Source: Methanobrevibacter thaueri (lineage in GTDB: Archaea > Methanobacteriota > Methanobacteria > Methanobacteriales > Methanobacteriaceae). From it: DNA of 64,000 nucleotides. Made by a program: the position numbers and the translations under genes. This document shows, piece by piece, positions 37,989 to 47,670 of this stretch (its first letter is position 1; each line of letters opens with the position of its first letter). The stretch lies in contig NZ_MZGS01000028.1 of the NCBI RefSeq assembly GCF_003111625.1, forward strand, positions 180,213 through 244,212. The letters are read 5' to 3'. Below the pieces are notes generated by a model. The model worked only from the letters and a program-made list of their open reading frames with translations. It ran no database searches and was not told the DNA's origin.

Positions 37989-38003
37989 TATTAAATGCTT
38001 CAA

Positions 38004-38330
38004 CTACAAATCTGTAGTGACTTTTGTTGAAAATATTTTTTCTGTAGTGATTGGGGATTTTTTTGAAATAATATCCTCGATATTTTCCAATTCCTTTTCA
38101 CTAATCAAATAGATTTCCAAATCACCATTTGTTTTAATATCTGCCTCCAAATCAAATTGATGTTCATCCACATCATTATTTCCAAAATCAAAGCATATTG
38201 AATAGAGAGTGTCAGATATTCCTTCATTGATTATTTTATATTTTGTTTTTTCTGTTTTGAGATACGTAATATCAAGATTTTTCGGTTTTTTAAATACTAA
38301 AACATAAAAATTGTAGTTACTACATATTTA
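38004..38330 (-). pseudogene. headless reading frame, probable gene remnant
   Basis: A reverse-strand frame is open for about 100 codons from a stop near 38330 to TAG at 38004 and has protein-like composition (DTLYSICFDFGNNDVDEHQF). It lacks any ATG, GTG or TTG in a suitable position. It is most likely the 3' part of a gene that lost its start, lying next to the VapBC-like pair and an integrase fragment. Confidence 0.4.
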
Positions 38331-38629
38331 CAAATTTAATTCAGTAGTAATTCTAAGATATTTTAACCAAATTCTACTACATACATATAAAATAATCAAA
38401 AATACTAACTTCTATGACCTATATTTCAACATAATGATTTATTCATCATACAATAGTCATTGTTGAATTTTTGGTATTTATACAAAATAATTCGTTATAA
38501 TAGTTATAAACAAATAAACAATGTCTATTATACAAAATATATTCTTAATGAGTAATAAAGAAAAAGGTTATGTTAAAACTAAAAGTAACGAGATGATGAA
38601 GGCATTCTAAGAATGCCTCTACAATACCA
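38331..38629. other. intergenic, with possible decayed island repeat and hairpin
   Basis: AT-rich, without a usable frame. ATAATTCGTTATAATAGTTA (near 38488) resembles the left part of the island repeat but is weak. A perfect 8-bp hairpin (AGGCATTC at 38600-38607 with GAATGCCT at 38611-38618) lies just beyond the stop of the integrase fragment. Confidence 0.4.
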
Positions 38630-39024
38630 CTACCCTTCACTAACCTTATTAATAATCCCTATAAGCTCTTTTTTCAAACCTCTGACCTCTTCAATTTCAT
38701 TTCTCATGCTGCCCACTTCAGATTTTAATGCTTCATTTTCCATTTCCATCTGAATAAACTGAGGAGATTTAATAGACAGCTTTTCAACATCAGTATTTAT
38801 GGTAACGGCAGGCAGATGCTGAATATACTCATATTTCAAATCATCTGGATTTGTCATGAAATATGCTGCATCGGTTTTATTCTTGGCCTTTCCCTGCAGA
38901 TCATTTACCTTGTCAAGGCTCATGCCGTCATTGTACAGTGCAGATGCATGGAACTTTCGAAGCATATGGGATCTAAACCTTCTATATTTTCCAACCCTTC
39001 CAAGTCCTAAGGTGTAGTTAATGA
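38630..39024 (-). pseudogene. C-terminal fragment of a tyrosine recombinase (copy 1)
   Basis: The reverse strand encodes the last part of a phage-type integrase. It includes LGLGRVGKYRRFRSHMLRKF with the catalytic HxLR histidine and arginine, KNKTDAAYFM with the likely nucleophile tyrosine, and a coiled-coil tail ending in INKVSEG. Homology to the copy at 44.0-44.7 kb stops near 39024, so the N-terminal and central parts are missing. The frame in this part is intact, and an internal ATG at 38965 could start a short peptide. Confidence 0.8.
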
Positions 39025-39030
39025 TGATTT

Positions 39031-39476
39031 TTAAAGCTTTGAAATTTAATTATATTTATTAATTATGCTTTAACGAGTTGATAATTTTATTGTTTGCCCA
39101 GATAATCTGTTTTAAAAAAATTGGTAATCATATGATTTTCGAATTTGACACTATGCAATCTTATGAATTTTCAAATATTAATTTTGAGTAACCTTATGAA
39201 ATTCAAATTAGTAATTTCAGGTAAGTTAAAGATTTTTCGAGATTATTTTATGTTATTATATTAAATTCCATTGTTTCATTATACAAAACAAAAAAAGTTT
39301 ATTATTGGCAATAACGACACAAACTACTATTAGGTGAAGAATCAAACAAAATAAAAGATAAAATAAATACTTTAGAAAGCAAAAACTTCAATGGCGCCTA
39401 TCGAAGTAAAATGCTTATGATTCAATCAAAAAAAAGTTATGAATAAATGTAGAACTTCATTCAACACTAAAAAAAA
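39031..39476. other. non-coding stretch between integrase fragment and operon end
   Basis: About 445 AT-rich bases with no plausible reading frame or structural RNA that I can recognise. Confidence 0.4.
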
Positions 39477-39785
39477 TCATTGAACCATTAAAAAGCCCAT
39501 AACAAGGGTAATAATGAATACTACAATAATAATAACCATTGCCATTGACTTTCCATCATTTCCATCAGTAAAATAATCATAAAATTTACTTGCCACTGCA
39601 AAACAAATTAATAATCCAATCAAACGGATTAAACCATTATCAGAAAAACTCATATCCGGAAATAAAATGAGTTGAGCAAAAACAAAGAATAAACCCGTCC
39701 ATATAAATGCTAAAACAGAAAAAATCAAAGCAATTAATTTATTCCCTACACTAACAACTTGCTTATCATCATTTCCCCCATCCAT
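39477..39785 (-). CDS. 102-aa three-helix membrane protein in adhesin operon
   Basis: A small protein with an acidic start (MDGGNDDKQ) and three or four membrane helices (LIALIFSVLAFIWTGLFFVF, LIRLIGLLICFAVASKFY, MVIIIVVFIITLVMGFLMV). It starts three bases after the 288-aa gene stops and is the last gene of the putative operon with the 984-aa surface protein. A role as membrane immunity or anchoring factor is possible but only inferred from position. Confidence 0.65.
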   Translation of the reverse strand: MDGGNDDKQVVSVGNKLIALIFSVLAFIWTGLFFVFAQLILFPDMSFSDNGLIRLIGLLICFAVASKFYDYFTDGNDGKSMAMVIIIVVFIITLVMGFLMVQ

Positions 39786-39788
39786 ATT

Positions 39789-40655
39789 TTAAACCTCCCT
39801 TAAATTCTCAAATGGAGACTTATCCAATGGTTTATACACGGATATATTCTTGTCAACCTCTCCCCATTTATCTTCATCATACAAACTGTAAACCAAAGGA
39901 CGAATATCATTGAAAATCATTTTATACACAGTCAAATAACCAACAACCACATCATCATAATTTACACTGTCACGACCATTTTTAAATGCATTGCACACCA
40001 TTAAATAAATCGCAGCAACATAAACCATATTATGAACATCAAATGTGACATTATACATTCCTATAATTGTTGTTCTTAAATTACGAACATCTCCTGCAAA
40101 TTTTTTAACATCATTATTTTCCCAATAAGTTTTACGGGCACGCTTAAAAAAATCCTTATAAAACTCATAACCATACTCAACATGCTCATTATCAGGATTA
40201 TCATAATCCTCAACAAAAAAAGTCAAATAATAAAAAATATCCGAAGTAATAATTACCTTATCTTCCTCATTTGTAAGCAAACGATTATTATAATGAACAA
40301 AACTTAACTGAATAACATCAATCAAAGCAGCAACACTTCCTGCCACAACAAGATGATGTGTAATTGATGGAAAAAATAAAGGAAAATGATCAAAAATATT
40401 CATCGCATCCAAAGCACCCTTCAAAATAGGGATATCCTTTTCATCAAAATCAAACGGATCTTCATCACTGTATTCGCAATGGTTAAAAAATTTCTCAAAT
40501 TCTTTATTACCTACAAAAGACTCCAATAAATTAATTAACTCATCCACACGATCAACACGACCTCGCCATTTACAAAGTTTGCATAAGTCTTCCTCATAAA
40601 GCCTTTTATCTGTATCATTTTTCCAGTTTTTCACATTTTCATTTTTAGTATGCAT
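39789..40655 (-). CDS. 288-aa cytoplasmic protein of unknown function
   Basis: A protein with a cysteine pair near the N-terminus (LCKLCKW), no signal peptide and a helical pattern with many aromatic residues. No known domain is recognised. It lies 21 bases downstream of the 984-aa surface protein gene and three bases upstream of the small membrane protein gene, on the same strand. In polymorphic-toxin loci the gene right after the toxin is usually the immunity gene. That is a hypothesis here. Confidence 0.65.
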   Translation of the reverse strand: MHTKNENVKNWKNDTDKRLYEEDLCKLCKWRGRVDRVDELINLLESFVGNKEFEKFFNHCEYSDEDPFDFDEKDIPILKGALDAMNIFDHFPLFFPSITHHLVVAGSVAALIDVIQLSFVHYNNRLLTNEEDKVIITSDIFYYLTFFVEDYDNPDNEHVEYGYEFYKDFFKRARKTYWENNDVKKFAGDVRNLRTTIIGMYNVTFDVHNMVYVAAIYLMVCNAFKNGRDSVNYDDVVVGYLTVYKMIFNDIRPLVYSLYDEDKWGEVDKNISVYKPLDKSPFENLREV

Positions 40656-40676
40656 AATTTTACCTCCCAGATATTT

Positions 40677-43622
40677 TTATCTGAATCTGAAAATTCTTTT
40701 TAAAGCACTTCCCACATGCCTTACACCCTGTTTAACAGTATTTACAACAGGTCGTGCAAATCTTCTAATAGTATTGTGAATTTTTGGCCTATACCTAACT
40801 ATTCGTCGTGGAGTGCGAGTTACTCTACGATAATGAATTCTATGAACAATACGCCTCTTCGGTTTAAAAAAACGTTTAATTGGATTATACTTATTAACAT
40901 GTTTAATTACTTTATGAACATTTTTCTTAATAGACTTAGTGTCCGGAAACAATATTGATTTAACACTACGTAAAGGATTATAATAATAAGTCTTAATGGA
41001 ATTTGCAATTAAAGACTTTTTATAAGATTTATATCTAATAATTTTAGGAATCTTTTTAGATTTAATAATAATTCTTTGATTTTTAGTATATCGCTTTAAA
41101 CCCCAACTAAAAGTATTTGAAATAACTTTCTTAACAGGATTAGATAACCAACCCACAGCACTGGATACCTTAGAAACAATAACATTAAACTTAGGCAAAT
41201 TTTTTTTAAATTTAGAACCAATACGATTTATTCTGTTAAAAATTCTTTTGCGTTTATTTTGCAAAAATCTAATTCCATTATTTGAATACTCTTTAAAACT
41301 TCTAGTAATTTGAACATATTTTCTTTGTAAATTATTTTTTGCATTTTTCAGAATATTAAATCCATTTTTAAAATTTGTTCTCAAAGTTTTAACAACTTTG
41401 TTATTTGCAATACTTCTGATAATCTTTTTAACATTCTTATTTTTTATTAACTTTGGAATATTTTTAATATTTTTCCACACATTATTTATAAAATTAGGCA
41501 CATTTTTAATAAATTTACCCATTTTTTGCAAATATTTATTAGATTTAACAAATGAAGATATTTTAGACAGGTATTTAGATAGTTTAAGTCCACGGGTAAT
41601 TAATTTAGCCCCTCTTACATAAAAACCTACTCCACATGCAAGGGACAATAAATTTAATGCATGATTTCCTACAGTCATTTCACCTTTAGGATTGATTCCT
41701 AAAAAGAATTCAATTATCACACCAATAACTGTCCCTCCAATTCCCCAACTTTTTAATGTTTTTTCATAATTAGGAATAGTGAAAAGAGGAGTATCTAAAA
41801 AACTTTTAATTCCTTTATACCCATTGGATAACCATTTTAAAAAATTATTTTGCTGATTTTTTGTTAATTTAAACGATTTGAATCTTAAGTTTTTACTAAA
41901 TACAATTTTAGAATTCTTTTTAATAGACTTTACTTTTTTAGATGATTTGCTTTTTTTACTTTTAACTATCTTCTTTTTATCTTTTTTATGTTTAGATGAT
42001 TTGATAATTTTTTTATTTTTCTTTTTGTGTTTTTTTGAAGATTTTTTAGGCTTCTTTTTTTGTTTTTTCTCTTTTTTAGCAGTTTTCTTTAATGGTTTGG
42101 TAACATCAGATGAATTTTTTTTAATTACATTTAATGTGTAATTACTGGTAATATTTGTAGATATTGTGCTTTTTTCATGTTTTAATGTGAATTCATGTGT
42201 ACCAGGATTTAAATTTTGTGTTTCAATTTTAAATTTTGCAATTCCATCAGAATTGGTTTTAGAAGCATAATGCCTGTTTGAAATTGTTAATGTAATATTT
42301 TGATCTTGAGCCCCATTATTTAAGTTAATTATCTCATCATCAATTTTCAACGTATCAACTGCATATATTCCAGGATAATTATCACCATATTCCAAATATG
42401 CATTTATTTCAGCAGTCTCGCCCCTATTTACTTCAACATTTTTTGAGAGTAATTTGTAACTTTTAGCACAATTGTCATTAAAATTAGAATCATATACCTT
42501 TAATTCAGCTATAGTATAAATTGCACTTCCATTATCTGCAACATTATATGAAAAATTAGAATAACTAATCATATCATTATGATTACTTAGCCATATTGCA
42601 CCTCCATTATCTGCCACATTACCTTTAAAGATACACTCCCTAATAATTGAATTACTTGACCCACTATAAACTGCCCCACCATATTTTGCAGTATTATCTA
42701 CAAATTTACAATTATTTACTGTACCTTGTGAGAAGAAATATATTGCTCCACCTTTATCCGCTTGATTTCCTTCAAAATAACAGTTTTCAATTACTGTTCC
42801 TTTACGAATTCCTGTTGCACCCCCATAAGATGGCTTACTTTTATCATCACTTATAACATAATTATTCTTAAAAGTGCATCCGGAAACCAACCCATAAGTA
42901 TTATCCATTCCAACCTGCAATGCACCCTCATAGGCAGTACGTCCAACATTATTAAAAGCAGCATTCTCCTCAAAAACACAATTGATAATTTTGAAATTTG
43001 TACTGAAAGCCGCCACTGCACCAGAACTTGCAGGAGCAACATTTCTTCTAAAAACAGAATCTTTGATTGTTAAACCAGATGCAACATTTTGGTCCCAATA
43101 AGTTGCAACAGCACCCCCACCATTACCCGAACCAACATTATCCTCAAAAACACAATTTTTAATAGTAATATCCTTTGCATTAATGAAAATTGCAGAAGCA
43201 GAAAACCTGTAACCATTAACGAATTTCAAATTAGATATAACTGAACCTTTAGCTGAGGATTTTAAATTAAAAATGCCTGAAATACCTTTACCATCAAGAG
43301 TTGCGGTGTCCGTGGAAGTAATTGTCAAAGATTTGTCAATATTAATTAGAGTATTAGATTTTGAAGGAGTGAATTTACCAGACAAACGAATTATATCGCC
43401 TGTTTTAGCCTTATCCAAAACATCCTGAATATCAGAAAACTTACCCCCATCAATATTGTAAGTAGTTAGCAAATCCTCATCACAAGCATCTAACGATTGA
43501 TCAATGGAATCATCTGCAGTATCCTCAATTAAAACAGTCCCATTATCTTCTGCATAAACATTATTGAAACTTAATAGAATCATTACAAACATGAAAAAAA
43601 TAAAATAATGCCTAAAATCCAT
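40677..43622 (-). CDS. beta-helix surface protein with basic C-terminal toxin-like region
   Basis: A protein of about 981 aa. Residues 1-25 form a signal peptide (FFMFVMILLSFNNVYAED). Residues about 50-380 form a right-handed parallel beta-helix (repeated CVFEDN, NCKFVDNTA and AIYFFSQG units) typical of Methanobrevibacter adhesin-like proteins. An Ig-like domain (VNRGETAEINAYLEYGD) follows, then a lysine-rich linker of about 80 residues, a hydrophobic segment (GIGGTVIGVIIEFFLGINP, GNHALNLLSLACGVGFYVRG) and a long basic helical C-terminus. ATG 43622 follows a GGTTGTG ribosome binding site; a TATA-like box (TTTATATT on the reverse strand, about 43669-43677) lies about 50 bases upstream. Confidence 0.8.
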   Translation of the reverse strand: MDFRHYFIFFMFVMILLSFNNVYAEDNGTVLIEDTADDSIDQSLDACDEDLLTTYNIDGGKFSDIQDVLDKAKTGDIIRLSGKFTPSKSNTLINIDKSLTITSTDTATLDGKGISGIFNLKSSAKGSVISNLKFVNGYRFSASAIFINAKDITIKNCVFEDNVGSGNGGGAVATYWDQNVASGLTIKDSVFRRNVAPASSGAVAAFSTNFKIINCVFEENAAFNNVGRTAYEGALQVGMDNTYGLVSGCTFKNNYVISDDKSKPSYGGATGIRKGTVIENCYFEGNQADKGGAIYFFSQGTVNNCKFVDNTAKYGGAVYSGSSNSIIRECIFKGNVADNGGAIWLSNHNDMISYSNFSYNVADNGSAIYTIAELKVYDSNFNDNCAKSYKLLSKNVEVNRGETAEINAYLEYGDNYPGIYAVDTLKIDDEIINLNNGAQDQNITLTISNRHYASKTNSDGIAKFKIETQNLNPGTHEFTLKHEKSTISTNITSNYTLNVIKKNSSDVTKPLKKTAKKEKKQKKKPKKSSKKHKKKNKKIIKSSKHKKDKKKIVKSKKSKSSKKVKSIKKNSKIVFSKNLRFKSFKLTKNQQNNFLKWLSNGYKGIKSFLDTPLFTIPNYEKTLKSWGIGGTVIGVIIEFFLGINPKGEMTVGNHALNLLSLACGVGFYVRGAKLITRGLKLSKYLSKISSFVKSNKYLQKMGKFIKNVPNFINNVWKNIKNIPKLIKNKNVKKIIRSIANNKVVKTLRTNFKNGFNILKNAKNNLQRKYVQITRSFKEYSNNGIRFLQNKRKRIFNRINRIGSKFKKNLPKFNVIVSKVSSAVGWLSNPVKKVISNTFSWGLKRYTKNQRIIIKSKKIPKIIRYKSYKKSLIANSIKTYYYNPLRSVKSILFPDTKSIKKNVHKVIKHVNKYNPIKRFFKPKRRIVHRIHYRRVTRTPRRIVRYRPKIHNTIRRFARPVVNTVKQGVRHVGSALKRIFRFR

Positions 43623-43668
43623 TTTACACAACCTAATAAATATAATCTATAATTATATTAAAAGTACA

Positions 43669-43677
43669 ATATAAATG
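43669..43677 (-). promoter_or_regulatory. promoter of surface-protein operon
   Basis: A TATA-like box (reverse strand CATTTATATTG) about 50 bases upstream of the start, consistent with a short leader. Confidence 0.45.
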
Positions 43678-43699
43678 TAATGTATTTTTGATAAAATAT

Positions 43700-43960
43700 A
43701 CAAAATCATTTAATTCAAATTACAAAAAACATAAAAATCAAATAAGGGTAAAAATATTTTGAATTTAAAATATGAGAGAATCAAAGCGTAATGAGAAAAA
43801 TAAGACCTATTAACGATAATTCATAACAAGATAAATATTATGAATTTATAATACTAAATAAATCTTTTCTTAATTCAAGTTTATGTCAATCGTTTAACAT
43901 CTTAATTTTTTTAAATATCATGTAGCATTCAGCAAAAACATACCACATGCCATCAAACCA
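43700..43960. other. AT-rich intergenic region
   Basis: No open frame or RNA recognised; contains only A/T-rich low-complexity sequence upstream of the surface-protein promoter. Confidence 0.35.
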
Positions 43961-43971
43961 TCTCATTACAC

Positions 43972-44680
43972 TTCACTAACCTTATTAATAATGCCAATAA
44001 GTTCTTTTTTCAATCTTCTAACCTCTTCAAGTTCATTTCTCATGCTGCCCACCAGATTTTAACGCTTCAGTTTCCTTTTCCACCTGAAAGAAGTGAAGAA
44101 ATTTAATAGACCGCTTTTCAACATCAGTATTTATTGTAACGGCAGCAGATGCATGAACTTTCGAAGCATATGAGACCTGAATCTTCTATATTTTCCAACC
44201 CCTCCAAGCCCAAAGGTGTCGTTAATCATTTCTAATGACTGGACCATATATGTCCTGCTGATTTGAAACAGCGGGCTTTCCTCAGTTATTGGTTTATCCC
44301 AAAGCAGAGGATATGCATTGATTGCATTAACAGCTTCTGGACTGCAGTAAGTGAGGTAATACTTGTTTGTCTTTTTTCTCAAGATGCTAAAGGTCGGAAC
44401 CACATCATCAATACCGTTTAGATAATCGATTACATGAAAAATGTCCATATTTCTCTTCGGTAGATATTCAGACAGTACATCAATGTAATCACCAATTGTC
44501 AGGCTCAACGTTTCGGTTTTTACACATCCGCTTAACATGAATAGAGTATTATAGCTTTCATTAATGGTGTTGCTATCTTAAAGGATTCATTATCACTGCC
44601 TTATCCGGCAAGTCCTTGAAATATAGGGAGCAGACTTTGTATGCTTTTGTCGTTGACTTTAGGAAGTGAGAGTATTTCAA
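43972..44680 (-). pseudogene. decayed tyrosine recombinase (copy 2)
   Basis: A reverse-strand relic of the same integrase family as the 38.6-kb fragment. An open middle part (44131-44538) encodes LSGCVKTETLSLTIGDYID and GGVGKYRRFRSHMLRKF. Before it, the frame is broken in at least two places (EILSLPKVNDKS region). After it, a deletion removes the ASALYNDGMSLDK to LPAV part including the nucleophile tyrosine, and the tail continues shifted. The tail is nearly the same as in copy 1 (shared CATGCTGCCCACC and AACCTTATTAATAATG stretches). Confidence 0.8.
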
Positions 44681-44750
44681 TATCATAGAACTTGTAAAAA
44701 AAAAGATTTTTAGAGAGAGCGCTTGAAAAATAATAAGTATCTGAACTATT

Positions 44751-44830
44751 GAAAATGTTCATATAAAACGTATGATATAGTTCGCAACCTTATCGATTTG
44801 AACTACTAAAACTCTAATGTAAAGATTAAA
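44751..44830 (+). repeat. island repeat copy R5
   Basis: Reads AATGTTCATATAAAACGTAT, GATATAGTTCG, CCTTATCGATTTG and CTACTAAAACTCTAATG. It is closest to copy R6 (shared GTATGATATAGTTCG) and lies between the integrase relic and the ATPase gene. Confidence 0.8.
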
Positions 44831-44852
44831 TATAAATAGGAAAAGTTACCAT

Positions 44853-46013
44853 CTAGTTAATTAAACCTGTTTCCTGATTAATCCTCAGATTTTGCAAATA
44901 TAATTTGAAAAGATTACTTTTTAATTTGTATTTACCTCTTGATGGTTTGATTATCATATTTTTGTTAACTAAATTTTTTAACAATGCAGAAGGTTCAGAG
45001 TTCAAATTGGCATTATCCTTGATATAGGAATAAGATAAAATTGTTTCGTCACTTTCAGCCATTAGGCATAGTATTTTTCGCTCTTCTGCAGTAGACTTGC
45101 TGAATAATGCTTTAAACTCACGTTGAGCTAAAATGTTTAAGGAATACCTAGAAGCTCTTTTAAATTCAATCATAGTTACTTCATCATCGTCATTACTTTC
45201 TTCAAAACAACTGTAAGCAAGAATTTGCATATAATATGGAATTCCATTAGATAATCCATATATTTCCTTTAAAACATCCTCTTCAAAGACTATACCTTGT
45301 TTTTCGGATGGAATGATTATAGCATCACATACTTCACTATAAGATAATGGTCCAATCAAATAAGGCTCGAATATCCTTACTGCTGAGTCAAGTTTGTCTT
45401 GTATTTTATTGAAAATATCTTCTGATCCAGTAGCTACGAACATTATGTTTTTTCCTTTTAGATTTAATTCAACAAGTGCATTTTGCAAGATGCTTAATAT
45501 TTTCATTGTTTCATCATTGCCCATAATCCTTTGAAGATCATCAAACAATAGGATTAAGACAGGATTGTCAGAGCCCAACTCATCATAAATCACGTTTAAA
45601 ATTTTTTCAAATGCTACAACAGGACTGGTTTTAGGAATTTCACGTGATACTGATACACCACCGATAAATGGGATATTAATGCCTAATGAGCTTATTTTCT
45701 CCCAAAAATGACCAATATTAATATCTAATGTGTCAGAGCATTTTTCTATTATTAATGAGTAAACATCTTCAAAATTTCCTTCCATTAAAGGAATTCTAAC
45801 AGAATATACTTCATCGAGATGATTTATTTCATCTTGAAATTTTAATAATAAAGATGTTTTTCCAATTCCTTTTGGTCCATATAATATTAAATGGCCCGGA
45901 ACTCCCATTTTAGTTGAGTTATATACTTTTTTAAGTTCATTTAATTCGTTTTCACGGCCAGTAAAATAGGATGGCAAAATTCCAGTTCGTTTTCTAAAAG
46001 GATTATTTTTCAT
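44853..46013 (-). CDS. STAND-like archaeal AAA ATPase
   Basis: A 386-aa P-loop ATPase of the archaeal ATPase/Orc1-like type. Walker A is GPKGIGKTSLLL (about residues 46-57), Walker B is VLILLFDDLQR, and a sensor-like FVATGSEDIF follows. The C-terminal part is a winged-helix-like region (SALLKNLVNKNMIIKPS). The family is common in archaeal accessory regions, where function is often unknown or defence-related. ATG 46013 is preferred, with GGAG at 46024-46027. Confidence 0.8.
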   Translation of the reverse strand: MKNNPFRKRTGILPSYFTGRENELNELKKVYNSTKMGVPGHLILYGPKGIGKTSLLLKFQDEINHLDEVYSVRIPLMEGNFEDVYSLIIEKCSDTLDINIGHFWEKISSLGINIPFIGGVSVSREIPKTSPVVAFEKILNVIYDELGSDNPVLILLFDDLQRIMGNDETMKILSILQNALVELNLKGKNIMFVATGSEDIFNKIQDKLDSAVRIFEPYLIGPLSYSEVCDAIIIPSEKQGIVFEEDVLKEIYGLSNGIPYYMQILAYSCFEESNDDDEVTMIEFKRASRYSLNILAQREFKALFSKSTAEERKILCLMAESDETILSYSYIKDNANLNSEPSALLKNLVNKNMIIKPSRGKYKLKSNLFKLYLQNLRINQETGLIN

Positions 46014-46046
46014 AATCATTATCTCCAATAAAATATTTCATAAAAA

Positions 46047-46176
46047 ACATAAAAAACATAAAAAAAATTTATGATTCTTATGTTTCTTATGTTTTTCAGA
46101 GTATTTAAAAATTCCTATCATAAAACATAAAAAACATAAAAAAAATTTATGATTCTTATGTTTCTTATGTTTTTCA
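46047..46176. repeat. tandem 52-bp palindromic-like repeats before the ATPase gene
   Basis: Two identical 52-bp blocks (46047-46098 and 46125-46176, period 78) each combine repeats of ACATAAAA with ATGATTCTTATGTTTC, giving an imperfect hairpin. They lie directly upstream of the ATPase start and could affect its transcription or translation. Confidence 0.85.
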
Positions 46177-46225
46177 AAAATATGAAAATAATAATTATCT
46201 AGGAGAAATATTTTCAAAGAAAAAA

Positions 46226-46310
46226 TACGAACATTTCGTATAAAACGTATGATATAGTTCGAATACTTATCGATTTGCCCACTAAAACTCAAATATATAA
46301 TTAATAGAAA
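46226..46310 (+). repeat. island repeat copy R6
   Basis: Begins ACGAACATTTCGTATAAAAC, continues GTATGATATAGTTCGAATAC and TTATCGATTTGCCCAC, and ends ACTAAAACTCAAAT. It lies between the tandem 52-bp repeats and the MFS gene stop. Confidence 0.85.
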
Positions 46311-46348
46311 GAAAAATTTAAAAAATTAGATATTGGAAGCAAAAATAA

Positions 46349-47554
46349 CTAATTATCCAATGATTCATCAGCATATTTAAATTTACTTCTTGAAAACAAC
46401 CAGACAATCAATGCCGCAACAGAAACCGCACTAGCTGCCATCATTACATATGACCATCCCCCCAATGACCATAAAAGAGATGCAAGAGCACTTCCGACAG
46501 CCCCAAATATAAAGTTATTCACAACAAAAACCGTATTCAGTCTGCTGCGCTCACCCTGAGATAAGTTAAACAATCTTGTCTGGGTCAAGACGCTTACTCC
46601 CTGAACTGCAACTGAAAGTACCGCTGCAACAATCACAATGGCAACTATTGAATCACTGAATGCAAAGCCGCACACCATACTAACAAGGCAAACCACAATG
46701 AACGCTCCGAGCGCAGGTATGCTCAAGCCTTTGTCCTGCAATTTTCCGATTCCCACACCAAATACTGCCGCTGCAAGACCTGCCAGACTTACAAGCCCAA
46801 TTTGGAACGTGTTATAGTTAAATGGATCTGCGGACAGAAGAAATGTTAAGGAAGTCCAGAATATGTTGAAAATCAAACCGAATATCAGTCCTGAGTGCAG
46901 TAATATGTTCGGCAAGGACCTATGATTTTTAAAGGTGGTGAAAACACTTGCCAAAAGTTTCCCATATGATTTAAATTTGTTTTTTGCAGGAATTTCCGGC
47001 AATACATAAATCATTACCAAAACCATGACCAGATTCAAGGCGGCCGCTATTACATAAACTGATCTCCATCCCCAAAATCCTGCAATGATGCCACTTGCAA
47101 ACCTTGAAAAGAGGATACCGGTTGTTATTCCGGATGATACAATTCCAACGATGTGGCCACGTTCATCCTCACGGCTCAAATCCCCTGCAAGAGGCAATAT
47201 GATTTGACCGGAAATTGTTACAATCCCCATACTGAAGAGTGACAGTGACAATATGATAAATGAAGGAGATATGGCACATGAGACCAAAGCCAATACGGAC
47301 AGAACCATTACAATAGCTATCATACGTTTTCTTCGAACAAAATCGCCCAAAGGCAAAATAAAGAGAATTCCCATCGCATAGCCTATTTGGGTTGCAGTAA
47401 CCAGAAGTCCCCCATTTGCTGCGGGAAGACCGAAACCATCCATTATCTGGACAAGCAACGGCTGGGCCCAGTACAGATTACCTATTGCAAGACCGGAACA
47501 TACAGCAAACAGTATCGCCAGGAATTTAGTCATGACTATCTCATTATCATTCAT
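46349..47554 (-). CDS. MFS transporter (YcaD/NreB-like or drug efflux)
   Basis: A protein of about 402 aa with 12 membrane helices and an MFS loop between helices 2 and 3 (LPLGDFVRRKRM). The opening (KFLAILFAVCSGLAIGNLYW) and overall pattern resemble the YnfM/arabinose-efflux-like group that exports small molecules. Start ATG 47554 is preferred over 47566. A divergent HxlR-type regulator lies about 117 bases away, consistent with a regulator-pump pair. Confidence 0.85.
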   Translation of the reverse strand: MNDNEIVMTKFLAILFAVCSGLAIGNLYWAQPLLVQIMDGFGLPAANGGLLVTATQIGYAMGILFILPLGDFVRRKRMIAIVMVLSVLALVSCAISPSFIILSLSLFSMGIVTISGQIILPLAGDLSREDERGHIVGIVSSGITTGILFSRFASGIIAGFWGWRSVYVIAAALNLVMVLVMIYVLPEIPAKNKFKSYGKLLASVFTTFKNHRSLPNILLHSGLIFGLIFNIFWTSLTFLLSADPFNYNTFQIGLVSLAGLAAAVFGVGIGKLQDKGLSIPALGAFIVVCLVSMVCGFAFSDSIVAIVIVAAVLSVAVQGVSVLTQTRLFNLSQGERSRLNTVFVVNNFIFGAVGSALASLLWSLGGWSYVMMAASAVSVAALIVWLFSRSKFKYADESLDN

Positions 47555-47670
47555 ATTATCGCACAAATTAAAATTTTCTAATCAAATATTTAAAAAATAG
47601 GGTATTTAAAGATAAAGTGGCATCAATGACATCTAAAAAACTTAATATTAAAACATATATAACAATAAAC

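Noticed and set aside
38600..38618. Hairpin AGGCATTC/GAATGCCT as terminator
   Set aside because: It has no adjacent T-run on either strand, so it is listed only as a hairpin.
41878..42141. Leucine- and phenylalanine-rich frame opposite the lysine-rich linker
   Set aside because: It is the complement of AAA/AAG-rich lysine codons (TTT/CTT), which mimics membrane protein.
46038..46292. 84-codon reverse-strand frame over the tandem repeats
   Set aside because: It consists of the repeated low-complexity HKKHKNHKFFLCFLCF pattern and arises from the 52-bp repeat blocks, so it is not a gene.
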